Source: Alphaproteobacteria bacterium (GTDB taxonomy: Bacteria > Pseudomonadota > Alphaproteobacteria > Rhodobacterales > Rhodobacteraceae). Taken from it: DNA of 8,564 nucleotides. This document shows positions 1 to 6,063 of the stretch, piece by piece; within the stretch, counting starts at the first letter, position 1; each line of letters starts with the position of its first letter. Below the pieces are notes generated by a model. It had not been told where the DNA came from, did no database searches, and worked only from the letters and a program-made list of their open reading frames with translations. A program made the translations under genes and the position numbers. Location of the stretch: the NCBI GenBank assembly GCA_003695135.1, contig RFIR01000063.1, forward strand, positions 1 through 8,564, given 5' to 3'.

Positions 1-229
1 AGCCAGCGTGCTGCAATCCAGACGCCGAATACATGGCCGCACCCGAAATCATGCCAGCTTCAATCGAGGCGCCCTTGCCCCGCGGGAGCCATCCATACAT
101 GGTCCGAGCGACAATGGCGACGCGGGCGCTGCCCGGGCTGACGCCCGGAAGAGGTAGGTTCTTGTCATTGAGCCCTGGTCTCAGGCGCGCGCGAACGCGG
201 CCCGGTGCGGGGCGGGTTTTCGCCGTTCG
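1..229. other. Left-edge intergenic stretch, no defensible gene
   Basis: I see no gene here that I would defend. On the minus strand the frame of the neighbouring GGT-like gene stays open past its TAG to the window edge. It contains an ATG at 98-100 that would begin MYGWLPRGKGASIEAG. That ATG has no Shine-Dalgarno, and the codons are much poorer in third-position G/C than the surrounding genes, so it is probably chance. One plus-strand frame open from the left edge stops near 157 and could be the tail of a gene outside the window, but nothing in it is recognisable. The stretch also carries GC-rich dyads, listed separately. Confidence 0.4.
133..148. repeat. Perfect 6-bp inverted repeat, 4-nt loop
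   Basis: CCGGGC, loop TGAC, GCCCGG form a perfect GC hairpin about 80 bp beyond the GGT-like gene's stop. There is no clear U-tract on either side, so a terminator role is possible but weak. Overlapping alternative pairings exist in the same GC-rich patch. Confidence 0.35.
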
Positions 230-230
230 C
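191..230 (-). terminator. Possible 3'-end stem-loop at the GGT-like gene's stop
   Basis: The arms at 191-201 (GCGAACGCGGC) and 222-230 (GCCGTTCGC) pair over 9 bp with one bulged region. A smaller hairpin, CCCG-GTG-CGGG, nests inside at about 201-211. The outer arm reaches the last base of the stop codon of the minus-strand gene. There is no T-run after the stem in the minus direction, so this is at best a non-canonical 3'-end structure. Confidence 0.3.
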
Positions 231-1822
231 TACGGTCGCGCCTCGGCCGGTTCGGGGCCGTCATCGAGCGTGAACGGTCCGGCCCCCGCCGCCCCGCCGA
301 TGGGTTGCGAGGGATCGTTGAGTCCCGCGCAGATGCCGGTCGCGGGATCGCGCGCCACGCCGGAGGGGCAGGCATAGAGCTTTGGAAACACCAGCCGCTG
401 CGCCACCTCCAGCCGGTAGCGCGCGCCCAGCGCCGCCAGCACCGCCTCGCCGAGCCGCGGATCGGCCCGGACCGAGCCGCGATCGGAGGCATCGATGCGC
501 GGGTGGTTCATCGCCCTCTCCAGATCCAGGCCGAAATCGAGCATCAACGCGGCGATCTGCGCGGTGCAGGGCATGATGAAATTGGCCCCCGAGGCGCCGA
601 TGGCAAACCGCGCCTCGCCGTCGCGCACCGCGATGGTCGGGCACATGTTGGAGGCGTTGATCCGCTTGCCCCCGGCCATGGTGGTCGGATAGCCCGGCCG
701 CGGGTCGAAATAGGACACCGCATTATTGAGCAATATGCCGGTTGCGGGCGAGACGAAGCAGGAGCCGAAGCGGTTGAGGAGCGTATAGGTCAGCGCCACC
801 ATGTTGCCCGCCGCATCGACGGCAGAAAGATGCGAGGTGCAACCGCCCGTCTCGGTCGCCCGGCCGATGCGCGCCCTGTGCTCGCGCCAGGCCAGATCGA
901 GCGCCTCGGCATAGACAAGCCAGGTTTCGGCATCCGGCGCGTCGGCGGGCTGCAGATGTGCCGCGACATGGGAAAGGAACGAAATCAGCCGCGGCCCGCC
1001 GCTGGTCTCGCCGGCCGTGTGCAGCTCGGCGCCGCGATGATGGCCGGTCAGCGTGTCGTGTTCCACCGCGCGGTAGGCGGCGAGATCGTCCTCGGTGATC
1101 CGGCTGCCGGCGGCAGCGAGATCACCCGCCAGCGCCGCGCCGATGGCGCCGCGATAGAATGCCTCCGGCCCCCCCTCGGCCAGCGCCTGCAGCGTGTCGG
1201 GCAGCGCGCCCATCGGCAGGAACCGCTCGGGCTGCGGCGGATGCCCGCCGGGCAGATAGATCGCCGCCGCAGTCGCATCGCGCGCCAGATCGGTGGCCGA
1301 CAGCGCGATCTGCAGCGTGGTGAACCAGTCCACCGGCAGGCCGCGCCGCGCAAGCGCGATGGCCGGCCCCAGCACCGTGTCGAGCCCCAGCGTGCCGAAA
1401 CGTTCCAGCGCGTGGCTCAGTCCCGCCACCGCGCCCGGAACCGTCACCGAACGCGCGCCGATCACATTGGCGCGGTCGACGACGCCGGGAAAGCCCATGA
1501 TGGTATCGGGCACGTCGGGGTCGAGCGGGTAGTCGGCGGGCGAGATCGCCGCGGGCAGCACGCCCTGAAAGTCGATCACCCGCGCCCGGCGCGCGCCGGC
1601 CATCCAGATCACCGCAAAGCCCGATCCGCCCAGCCCGCACATCCAGGGCTCGACCGCGGCAAGCGCAAAGGCTGCGGCCACGGCCGCATCGACCGCATTG
1701 CCGCCGGCGGCCAGCATGCCCGCCCCGGCCCGCGCGGCGAGATGGTGCTGGGCGGCGACCACCCCGCCCGCGGAACTGACCGCGCGCTTGTGCACCTGCC
1801 AGTGTTCGGTGCTCGCGTTCAT
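230..1822 (-). CDS. Gamma-glutamyltransferase-family Ntn-hydrolase (GGT-like amidohydrolase)
   Basis: A 530-residue protein of the gamma-glutamyltransferase family, whose members are proenzymes that cut themselves before a catalytic Thr and then hydrolyse or transfer amide-linked groups. GGNAVDAAVA (40-49) and EPWMCGLGGSGF (58-69) are family hallmarks near the large-subunit N-terminus. CTSHLSAVD (328-336) matches the autoprocessing site, making Thr329 the expected nucleophile. FGSCFVSPATGILLNN (352-367) and GLDLERAMNHPRID (431-444) belong to the small subunit. The start at 1822 is chosen because GGGGAGG (1830-1836) lies 7 nt upstream; a longer frame from 2029 would add 69 Arg/Pro-rich residues lacking a signal peptide. 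The chosen start shows no export signal either, so a cytoplasmic enzyme is likely, unlike periplasmic GGT. Classical substrate motifs are changed: D-x-R-E-x-A-P reads DFQGVLP (84-90), and GSPGG reads GASGA (409-413). The substrate may not be glutathione; relatives include oxamate amidohydrolase HpxW and cephalosporin acylases. Family confident, substrate unknown. Confidence 0.88.
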   Translation of the reverse strand: MNASTEHWQVHKRAVSSAGGVVAAQHHLAARAGAGMLAAGGNAVDAAVAAAFALAAVEPWMCGLGGSGFAVIWMAGARRARVIDFQGVLPAAISPADYPLDPDVPDTIMGFPGVVDRANVIGARSVTVPGAVAGLSHALERFGTLGLDTVLGPAIALARRGLPVDWFTTLQIALSATDLARDATAAAIYLPGGHPPQPERFLPMGALPDTLQALAEGGPEAFYRGAIGAALAGDLAAAGSRITEDDLAAYRAVEHDTLTGHHRGAELHTAGETSGGPRLISFLSHVAAHLQPADAPDAETWLVYAEALDLAWREHRARIGRATETGGCTSHLSAVDAAGNMVALTYTLLNRFGSCFVSPATGILLNNAVSYFDPRPGYPTTMAGGKRINASNMCPTIAVRDGEARFAIGASGANFIMPCTAQIAALMLDFGLDLERAMNHPRIDASDRGSVRADPRLGEAVLAALGARYRLEVAQRLVFPKLYACPSGVARDPATGICAGLNDPSQPIGGAAGAGPFTLDDGPEPAEARP

Positions 1823-2156
1823 CGCCGCGCCTCCCCGCCCGGTGTCATATCGGCTTGGTAGCAAGTGGTGGCGAATCATGCACGCGCATGTTGCAGGGGC
1901 GGGCGGGGGGTGGGTCTGCCCGCCCCTGCCATGCCTGCGGCGTTCCGTGTGAGCGTTACGCGCGCCGCGGCTGGGAACCGGGAAGATGCTAACGGGTCTC
2001 AACTTCCCCCGACAAGGGCATGGAAACACGATAAGTATTCAGTGTTGCAGATTTGACTCCCTGCCGCTGCGCCGTGGCCGGTTGACCCCCCGGGCGATTG
2101 CGTCATGGTGGCACCTGCCGGGCCGACGGGCGGCAGGCAGGGATGGGGAGAGGCAG
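1823..2156. promoter_or_regulatory. Divergent intergenic region between the GGT-like gene and modA
   Basis: This 334-bp gene-free stretch must hold the promoters of both flanking genes. The only AT-rich island is at about 2024-2060, around GATAAGTATTCAG, and is the most likely promoter zone. AACAC (2025-2029) and GTGTT (2042-2046) form a small inverted repeat across it. TTGACT (2053-2058) and TTGACC (2082-2087) resemble -35 boxes, but no good -10 follows either at normal spacing. I see no recognisable ModE or Mo-box palindrome. The open frame on the plus strand upstream of 2157 has signal-less, Arg/Gly-rich translation and is treated as non-coding. Confidence 0.4.
2114..2137 (+). repeat. 7-bp hairpin in the modA leader
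   Basis: CCTGCCG (2114-2120) and CGGCAGG (2131-2137) pair perfectly around a 10-nt loop, GGCCGACGGG. The stem ends 7 nt before the Shine-Dalgarno of modA, so it would fold in the 5' leader of the mod operon message. It could influence translation or simply reflect high GC. It does not resemble the long molybdenum-cofactor riboswitch I know of. Confidence 0.4.
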
Positions 2157-2159
2157 GTG
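2145..2159 (+). promoter_or_regulatory. Shine-Dalgarno and GTG start deciding modA
   Basis: GGGGAGAGG at 2145-2153 precedes a GTG at 2157-2159, with 6 nt between GGGGAG and the start codon. It is the best ribosome site in frame. The only in-frame ATG, at 1986, has none and would add 57 unusual residues before the signal peptide. A later GTG at 2238 has a GGAG upstream but would strip the arginines from the signal peptide n-region. Confidence 0.6.
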
Positions 2160-2993
2160 CCGCTTGCGGGTGCGGAAACGGGGTCAGGATCGCGCGGCGG
2201 CCGGTGCCGGTACTGGCGCCGCTTCTGGAGCCGGGCCGTGTCGGCCGTGTTCGCCACACTGATCGCCGCATTGAGCGTGCCCTCCGGCGGCGCGCGGGCG
2301 GGCGAGGTCGCCGTGGCGGTGGCTGCAAATTTCCTCACCACCGCGCGGCAGCTCGCCGACCGCTTCACCGCGAGGACCGGCGACGCGGTGGTGCTGTCCT
2401 CCGGCTCCAGCGGCAATCTCTACGCGAGGATCCTGACCGGCGCGCCCTATGACGTGTTCGTTTCGGCCGATACCGAACGGCCCGAAAGGCTGATCGAGGC
2501 GGGTCTGGCCCTGCCCGACAGCCTGACGGTCTATGCGCGCGGAAGGCTGGTGTTGTGGAGCGCCGATCCCGGCCTGATCCCGCCGCAGGGGTTGGCGGCG
2601 ATACCGGATAGCGCGGTGCGCAGGCTGGCCATCGCCAATCCCGATCTCGCGCCCTATGGCCGGGCTGCGCGCGAGGCGCTGCAGGCGCTGGGGCTCTATG
2701 AGCGCTACCGGGCGCGGCTGGTCATGGGCGCCAACATCGCGCAGACCTTCGCGCTGGTGGCCACCGGCAATGCCGAACTCGGGCTGGTCGCGCGCGCGCA
2801 GCTGCAGTCGGGGCCGTTCCGCGACAAGGGCAGCCGCTGGCCGGTGCCCGAGGCGCTGCACGCACCGATCGCTCAGGCCGCGGTACTGCTGGTGCGCGGG
2901 CAGGACAATGCGGCGGCGCGGGCATTCCTCGCCTTTCTGGGCAGCGAAGAGGCGCGGGCCGTCATCACCGCCGCCGGCTATGAGGTCGAGTGA
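2157..2993 (+). CDS. modA: Molybdate ABC transporter, periplasmic substrate-binding protein
   Basis: A 278-residue exported solute-binding protein that captures molybdate (possibly tungstate) in the periplasm and delivers it to ModB. An Arg-rich n-region (RYWRRFWSR, about 19-27) precedes a hydrophobic stretch and a likely signal-peptidase site after GGARA (about residue 48). The mature part opens GEVAVAVAANFLTTARQLAD, the AANF form of the ModA N-terminus. LSSGSSGNLYARI, GAPYDVFVSADTERPERL and VYARGRLVLWS follow, matching the anion-site serines and the conserved D-x-F-x-S-A-D segment of ModA. The second lobe has ANPDLAPYGRAAREAL and GANIAQTFALVATGNAELGLVA, also typical. Length suits the family once the signal peptide is removed. 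The GTG start is chosen for its ribosome site. Stop TGA lies 3 bp before modB, so the three mod genes form an operon. No lipobox Cys is seen, so the protein is probably soluble. Confidence 0.93.
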   Translation: MPLAGAETGSGSRGGRCRYWRRFWSRAVSAVFATLIAALSVPSGGARAGEVAVAVAANFLTTARQLADRFTARTGDAVVLSSGSSGNLYARILTGAPYDVFVSADTERPERLIEAGLALPDSLTVYARGRLVLWSADPGLIPPQGLAAIPDSAVRRLAIANPDLAPYGRAAREALQALGLYERYRARLVMGANIAQTFALVATGNAELGLVARAQLQSGPFRDKGSRWPVPEALHAPIAQAAVLLVRGQDNAAARAFLAFLGSEEARAVITAAGYEVE

Positions 2994-2996
2994 GTC

Positions 2997-3665
2997 ATGC
3001 CGTCGCTCGGACCGCTGTGGCTGAGCATCCAGCTCGCCGCCCTGACCACCCTGGTCCTCTTGCTGATCGGCACGCCGCTCGCTCTGTGGCTGGCCCGTTC
3101 GCGCGCGCGCATCGTGCCGGTGGTCGAGGCGGTCACCGCGCTGCCGCTGGTCTTGCCGCCCACGGTTCTGGGCTTCTATCTGCTGCTGCTGCTCAGCCCC
3201 GATTCGGTGCTGGGCGGGTTCTGGCTGCGCCTGACCGGCGAGACGCTCACCTTTTCCTTCCCCGGTCTGGTCGTAGCCTCGGTGTTCTATTCGCTGCCCT
3301 TCATGGTCCAGCCGCTTCAGGCCGCCTTTGCCGCCATTGGCCGCGGCCCGGTCGAGGCGGCGCAGACGCTGCGTGCGGGACCGCTGGACGCCTTCCTCTC
3401 GGTGACCGTGCCGCTGGCCGGGCGCGGCTTTCTGACCGGCGCCATTCTCAGCTTTGCCCATACGATGGGCGAATTCGGGGTGGTGCTGATGGTGGGCGGC
3501 TCGATTCCCGGCCAGACCCGGGTGATCTCGATTGCCATATTCGAGCATGTCGAGACGCTGGAATACGCCCAGGCGCATCTGCTCTCGGCGATCCTGCTCG
3601 CCTTCTCCTTTGCGGTGCTGGTCATGGTCTATGCGCTGAACGGCCGCTGGCGGATCCATGGTTGA
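2997..3665 (+). CDS. modB: Molybdate ABC transporter, permease protein
   Basis: A 222-residue inner-membrane permease; its dimer forms the molybdate channel and docks ModA outside and ModC inside. About five hydrophobic segments are visible (roughly 8-32, 45-66, 88-112, 146-167 and 195-214), as expected for ModB. TALPLVLPPTVLGFYLLLLL (47-66) is the typical second segment. The cytoplasmic coupling loop starts at EAAQTLRAGPLDAF (120-133) and continues to TVPLAGRGFLTG, matching the EAA-x3-G motif that contacts the ATPase. FAHTMGEFGVVLMVGG (153-168) is also characteristic of ModB. The length is normal. The gene starts 3 bp after modA with only a weak purine stretch upstream, and its last 8 bases overlap modC, which suggests translational coupling. 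Confidence 0.95.
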   Translation: MPSLGPLWLSIQLAALTTLVLLLIGTPLALWLARSRARIVPVVEAVTALPLVLPPTVLGFYLLLLLSPDSVLGGFWLRLTGETLTFSFPGLVVASVFYSLPFMVQPLQAAFAAIGRGPVEAAQTLRAGPLDAFLSVTVPLAGRGFLTGAILSFAHTMGEFGVVLMVGGSIPGQTRVISIAIFEHVETLEYAQAHLLSAILLAFSFAVLVMVYALNGRWRIHG

Positions 3666-4788
3666 GACGCTTTCCGTTCGTCTCGCCCGCCGCTTTGGCG
3701 ATTTCGCGCTCGACGCCGCCTTCGCGCTGCCGCTGTCGGGGATCACGGTGGTGTTCGGGCCGAGCGGTTGCGGAAAATCGACGCTGTTGCGCGGGATTGC
3801 CGGGCTCGACCGCGAGGCGCGGGGCGAGGTTCGGCTGGGCGGCGAGATCTGGCTCGACAGTGCGGCGCGCATCTTCGTGCCGGCGCATCGCCGCGGGGCG
3901 GGGCTGGTGTTTCAGGATGCGCGGCTGTTCGATCATCTTGACGTCGCCGGCAATCTGGCCTTCGCCGACCGGCGCAGCCGCGGGCAGGGCGGGGGCTCCG
4001 GGCTGGATGTCGACCGCGACGGGGTGATCGCCGCGCTCGATCTCGCGCCGCTCTTGCCCCGCCGGCCGGCGCGGCTGTCGGGCGGCGAGCGCCAGCGGGT
4101 GGCGTTGGGCCGGGCGCTCTTGTCGCGGCCGCGGCTGCTTCTTCTCGACGAGCCGCTCAGCGCCCTCGACCGCGCGCGCAAGATCGGGATCCTGCCCCGT
4201 CTGGCCGCGGTGCCGGAACGCTTCGGCATCCCGGTGGTGATGGTCACCCATGCCATCGAGGAGGCGGTCCAGCTTGCCGATCGCATGGTGGTTCTGGAAG
4301 GGGGACGGGTCATTGCGACCGGCGAGACGATCGAGGTTCTGGCCCGGCCCGAAATCTATCCGCTGACCGGTCGCTTCGAGGCCGGGGTGCTGATCGAGGC
4401 GCGGGTGGAGGAACACCGGCCCGGGGACGCGCTGACCCGGCTTTCGGTGGCCGGTCAGGAGCTGGTGATGCCGATGCTGGAGGGGCTGGCGCCGGGTCAG
4501 CCGGTGCGGCTGCGCATCCGCGCGCGCGACGTCGCGCTGGCGCTGAGCCCGCCGCGCGACAGCTCGATCCGCAATATCCTGCGGGTGGCGATCGTCGGGA
4601 TCGAGGCAGGGGATGAGGGCGCATTCGCCGAGCTCATGCTCGATCTTGGCGGGCAGCGGCTGCGGGCACGCATCACGCGGGCCTCGCTGCGCGATCTCGG
4701 GCTCGGCCCCGGCATGGAGGTCTTCGCGCTGATCAAGAGCGTGAGCTTTGACCGCCGCTGGATTGCCGGCAACCCGGCGCAATCCTGA
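3658..4788 (+). CDS. modC: Molybdate ABC transporter, ATP-binding protein
   Basis: A 376-residue ATPase that powers molybdate uptake from the cytoplasmic side of ModB. All nucleotide-site motifs are present: Walker A GPSGCGKST (34-42), Q-loop VFQDARLF (Gln86), signature LSGGERQR (140-147), Walker B LLLLDEP (160-166), D-loop SALD (168-171) and H-loop His198 in MVTHAIEEA. The C-terminus after about residue 300 (SIRNILRVAIVGIE to EVFALIKSVSFD) is a TOBE/Mop-like domain, which in ModC binds molybdate and can feed back on transport. Gly/Arg-rich RRSRGQGGGSG (105-115) lengthens the helical subdomain slightly. The ATG overlaps the modB stop by 8 bp, so its translation probably depends on ribosomes finishing modB. 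No modE or modD lies downstream. Confidence 0.95.
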   Translation: MVETLSVRLARRFGDFALDAAFALPLSGITVVFGPSGCGKSTLLRGIAGLDREARGEVRLGGEIWLDSAARIFVPAHRRGAGLVFQDARLFDHLDVAGNLAFADRRSRGQGGGSGLDVDRDGVIAALDLAPLLPRRPARLSGGERQRVALGRALLSRPRLLLLDEPLSALDRARKIGILPRLAAVPERFGIPVVMVTHAIEEAVQLADRMVVLEGGRVIATGETIEVLARPEIYPLTGRFEAGVLIEARVEEHRPGDALTRLSVAGQELVMPMLEGLAPGQPVRLRIRARDVALALSPPRDSSIRNILRVAIVGIEAGDEGAFAELMLDLGGQRLRARITRASLRDLGLGPGMEVFALIKSVSFDRRWIAGNPAQS

Positions 4789-4822
4789 CCCCTCTGCGGG
4801 ACGCCATTCCCGGCGGCAGGAC

Positions 4823-4852
4823 GCGCCCGCCCCGGGGTGGAAGGGCGGGCGC
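4823..4852. terminator. 10-bp perfect GC stem between modC and the convergent gene
   Basis: GCGCCCGCCC (4823-4832) and GGGCGGGCGC (4843-4852) pair perfectly over 10 bp with a 10-nt loop, CGGGGTGGAA. The stem lies 34 bp past the modC stop and 53 bp from the stop of the convergent minus-strand gene, where a two-way terminator is expected. No U-tract follows in either direction, so intrinsic termination would be atypical; RNA stabilisation or Rho-linked ending is also possible. Confidence 0.5.
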
Positions 4853-4891
4853 TGCCCGGTGCGCGGCATCGGGCCCGGGTGGGTTCCTGTC

Positions 4892-4906
4892 AGCCCGACG
4901 CGGGCT
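4892..4906 (-). terminator. Hairpin abutting the DUF2189 gene stop
   Basis: AGCCCG (4892-4897), loop ACG, CGGGCT (4901-4906) form a perfect 6-bp hairpin beginning at the last base of the minus-strand stop codon. It lacks a U-tract. It and the 4823-4852 stem together fill most of the convergent gap. Confidence 0.4.
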
Positions 4907-5706
4907 CAGTCCTCATGCCGGATCGCCCGGCGATAGAGATGCCAGGTGGCGTGCGCCAGCACCGGCAGCGCCACCGCCAGCCCGGCAAAGGCCGGAATAC
5001 AGGCCACCGCCACGATCACCGCCACCACCACGCCCCAGCTCAGCATGACCGGCCAGTTGGCGGCGCAGGCGCGGACCGAGATCGCCATCGCCCGCAGCGG
5101 GTTGTGCTCGCCATCGAGCAGCATGGGCAGCGAGAACACGCTGAGGACCATCGCCACCAGGGCAAAGCCCGCCCCGACCGCATTGCCGAGCAGGATCAGC
5201 GTCCAGCCCTCGCCGGTGGAGAACAGCAGGCCGGCAAACGCGCCCATGCCATCGGGCGCCAGCTTGCCGAGCGTGGCCTCATAGATCAGATGCGCCGCGA
5301 TCAGCCAGGCGGCGTAGAGAATGGCAAGAACCAGCGCCACCACGAGGATGCCCCGGCGCCCCGGCGCGTGCAGCAGCGAGGCGACGTGCCGCCACGAGAC
5401 ATCCTCGCCCATCTCGCGCCGGCGGCTGATTTCGAACAGCCCGATCGCCGCGACCGGTCCGACCAGGGCAAAGCCGGAGATGATCGGGAACAGCATCATG
5501 AACATGTCCGCCCCCGCCGCGGCGCGAAACATCAGCGCACCGATCGCCGGGTAGATGACGGCCAGCACGATGTAGTGGCTGGGGATGGCGCTGAAATCGG
5601 CCAGCCCTTTCGCCAACGCGGTGCGGATGTCACGCATCTCCAGCCGGCCCACATGCAGATCGTGCAGCTCGGCGTACACCCCCTCGGATTCGGCAAAGGC
5701 GCTCAT
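4906..5706 (-). CDS. DUF2189-type integral membrane protein
   Basis: A 266-residue multi-pass inner-membrane protein resembling the DUF2189 family, for which I know no established function. After a soluble N-terminus (1-43) with RLEMRDIRTALAKGLADF, about five or six hydrophobic segments follow: roughly 44-62, 68-92, 119-141, 168-194 and 219-252, the last probably a hairpin of two. A charged loop, FEISRRREMGEDVSW (91-105), follows the second; its ExSRR core and LFEISRR setting are what suggest the family. LLDGEHNPLRAMAISVRAC (196-214) is another polar loop typical of it. The start is supported by GGGAGGA (5712-5718) 5 nt upstream. The gene is transcribed towards modC and away from the P460 gene, so it is probably monocistronic. 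The family is assigned from memory of the pattern; the membrane topology is directly visible. Confidence 0.82.
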   Translation of the reverse strand: MSAFAESEGVYAELHDLHVGRLEMRDIRTALAKGLADFSAIPSHYIVLAVIYPAIGALMFRAAAGADMFMMLFPIISGFALVGPVAAIGLFEISRRREMGEDVSWRHVASLLHAPGRRGILVVALVLAILYAAWLIAAHLIYEATLGKLAPDGMGAFAGLLFSTGEGWTLILLGNAVGAGFALVAMVLSVFSLPMLLDGEHNPLRAMAISVRACAANWPVMLSWGVVVAVIVAVACIPAFAGLAVALPVLAHATWHLYRRAIRHED

Positions 5707-5723
5707 GGCAGTCCTCCCGTTTG

Positions 5724-5752
5724 CGGTGGAGCCGCGCGCCGGGCTTCCACCG
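5724..5752 (-). repeat. 7-bp inverted repeat in the DUF2189 leader
   Basis: CGGTGGA (5724-5730) and TCCACCG (5746-5752) pair perfectly around a 15-nt GC-rich loop; GCC/GGC can extend the stem inward past a bulge. It sits 17 bp upstream of the minus-strand start codon and just behind its Shine-Dalgarno, so it could fold in the 5' leader. Function unknown. Confidence 0.35.
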
Positions 5753-5802
5753 GAGATTGTCCCATGGATCTGGGAACGCCCGGCGCCTATGGCGAATCAC
5801 GG

Positions 5803-5819
5803 TGCGTCACCTTGACGCA
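5803..5819. promoter_or_regulatory. Perfect 7+3+7 dyad, candidate operator
   Basis: TGCGTCA, spacer CCT, TGACGCA form a perfect 17-bp dyad about 100 bp from the DUF2189 start and 245 bp from the P460 start. Such a short, tight palindrome in a divergent promoter region is typical of a dimeric regulator's site. It overlaps the TTGACG (5812-5817) that could serve as a -35 box, which would suit repression. It does not match the FNR/NnrR (TTGAT-N4-ATCAA) or CRP patterns I know, so I cannot name the regulator. Confidence 0.45.
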
Positions 5820-5930
5820 GATTTCCGTGATCATCGGTGAGCGACGGCCCCGCGCATTGTCCGGGATGTGATGCTGCCGGCGAAAGAATCGCGCCGTGCC
5901 GATCTCGCCGCCGTGAGGTGACAGAAACAT

Positions 5931-5953
5931 CACGGGCTGTTGTGTTGCCCGTG
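5931..5953 (+). repeat. 7-bp inverted repeat upstream of the P460 gene
   Basis: CACGGGC (5931-5937) and GCCCGTG (5947-5953) are perfect arms around a 9-nt U/G-rich loop, TGTTGTGTT. It is about 110 bp upstream of the P460 start. It could be a regulator site or a stem-loop in the 5' leader; there is no U-tract after it. Confidence 0.4.
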
Positions 5954-6063
5954 TTCGGCCATGAATGCTTCGGTTTTCGCAATCGGAACCGCCCGGGCAG
6001 GCCCCGGCCGCGCGGAGCGGGTTCTGCGGGTTGGAACCAACGATCAGAAAGGGGATTTGTGCG

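Larger units (their letters stand above)
5707..6063. promoter_or_regulatory. Divergent intergenic region between the DUF2189 and P460 genes
   Basis: This 357-bp stretch has no credible gene and must contain the promoters of both divergent genes. Frames open across it have no ribosome site and no recognisable product. It holds several dyads (5724-5752, 5803-5819, 5931-5953), given separately, and a TCCCA-N6-TGGGA repeat at 5760-5775. TTGACG (5812-5817) could be a -35 box, but no TATAAT-like hexamer follows at 16-18 bp. Just before the P460 start the sequence AAAGGGGA (6048-6055) is the ribosome site, 8 nt from ATG. Confidence 0.45.

Noticed and set aside
305..1861. Long plus-strand open frame (518 residues) across the GGT-like gene
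   Set aside because: Antisense shadow: low-complexity Arg/Gly/His translation without motifs, while the opposite strand carries clear family motifs.
1823..2029. N-terminal extension of the GGT-like gene to an ATG at 2029
   Set aside because: The added 69 residues are Arg/Pro-rich, form no signal peptide and lack a ribosome site, whereas the ATG at 1822 has GGGGAGG at ideal spacing.
2025..2046. ModE or Mo-box operator at the AACAC/GTGTT repeat
   Set aside because: Only the outer five base pairs match and the core does not resemble the known ModE-type palindrome.
1986..2156. modA starting at the ATG at 1986
   Set aside because: It would place about 57 Arg/Gly-rich residues before the signal peptide and has no Shine-Dalgarno; the GTG at 2157 has one.
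2184..3872. Long minus-strand open frame (562 residues) antisense to modA and modB
   Set aside because: Arg/Gln/Gly/His-rich translation with no domain, typical of the antisense frame in GC-rich DNA, and it lies over two well-recognised genes.
3622..4869. Minus-strand open frame (415 residues) antisense to modC
   Set aside because: Shadow of modC, whose Walker and signature motifs are unambiguous.
4837..5871. Plus-strand open frame (344 residues) across the DUF2189 gene
   Set aside because: Translation is rich in His, Gln, Arg and Asp with no domain; the opposite strand encodes a clean multi-pass membrane protein with a good ribosome site.
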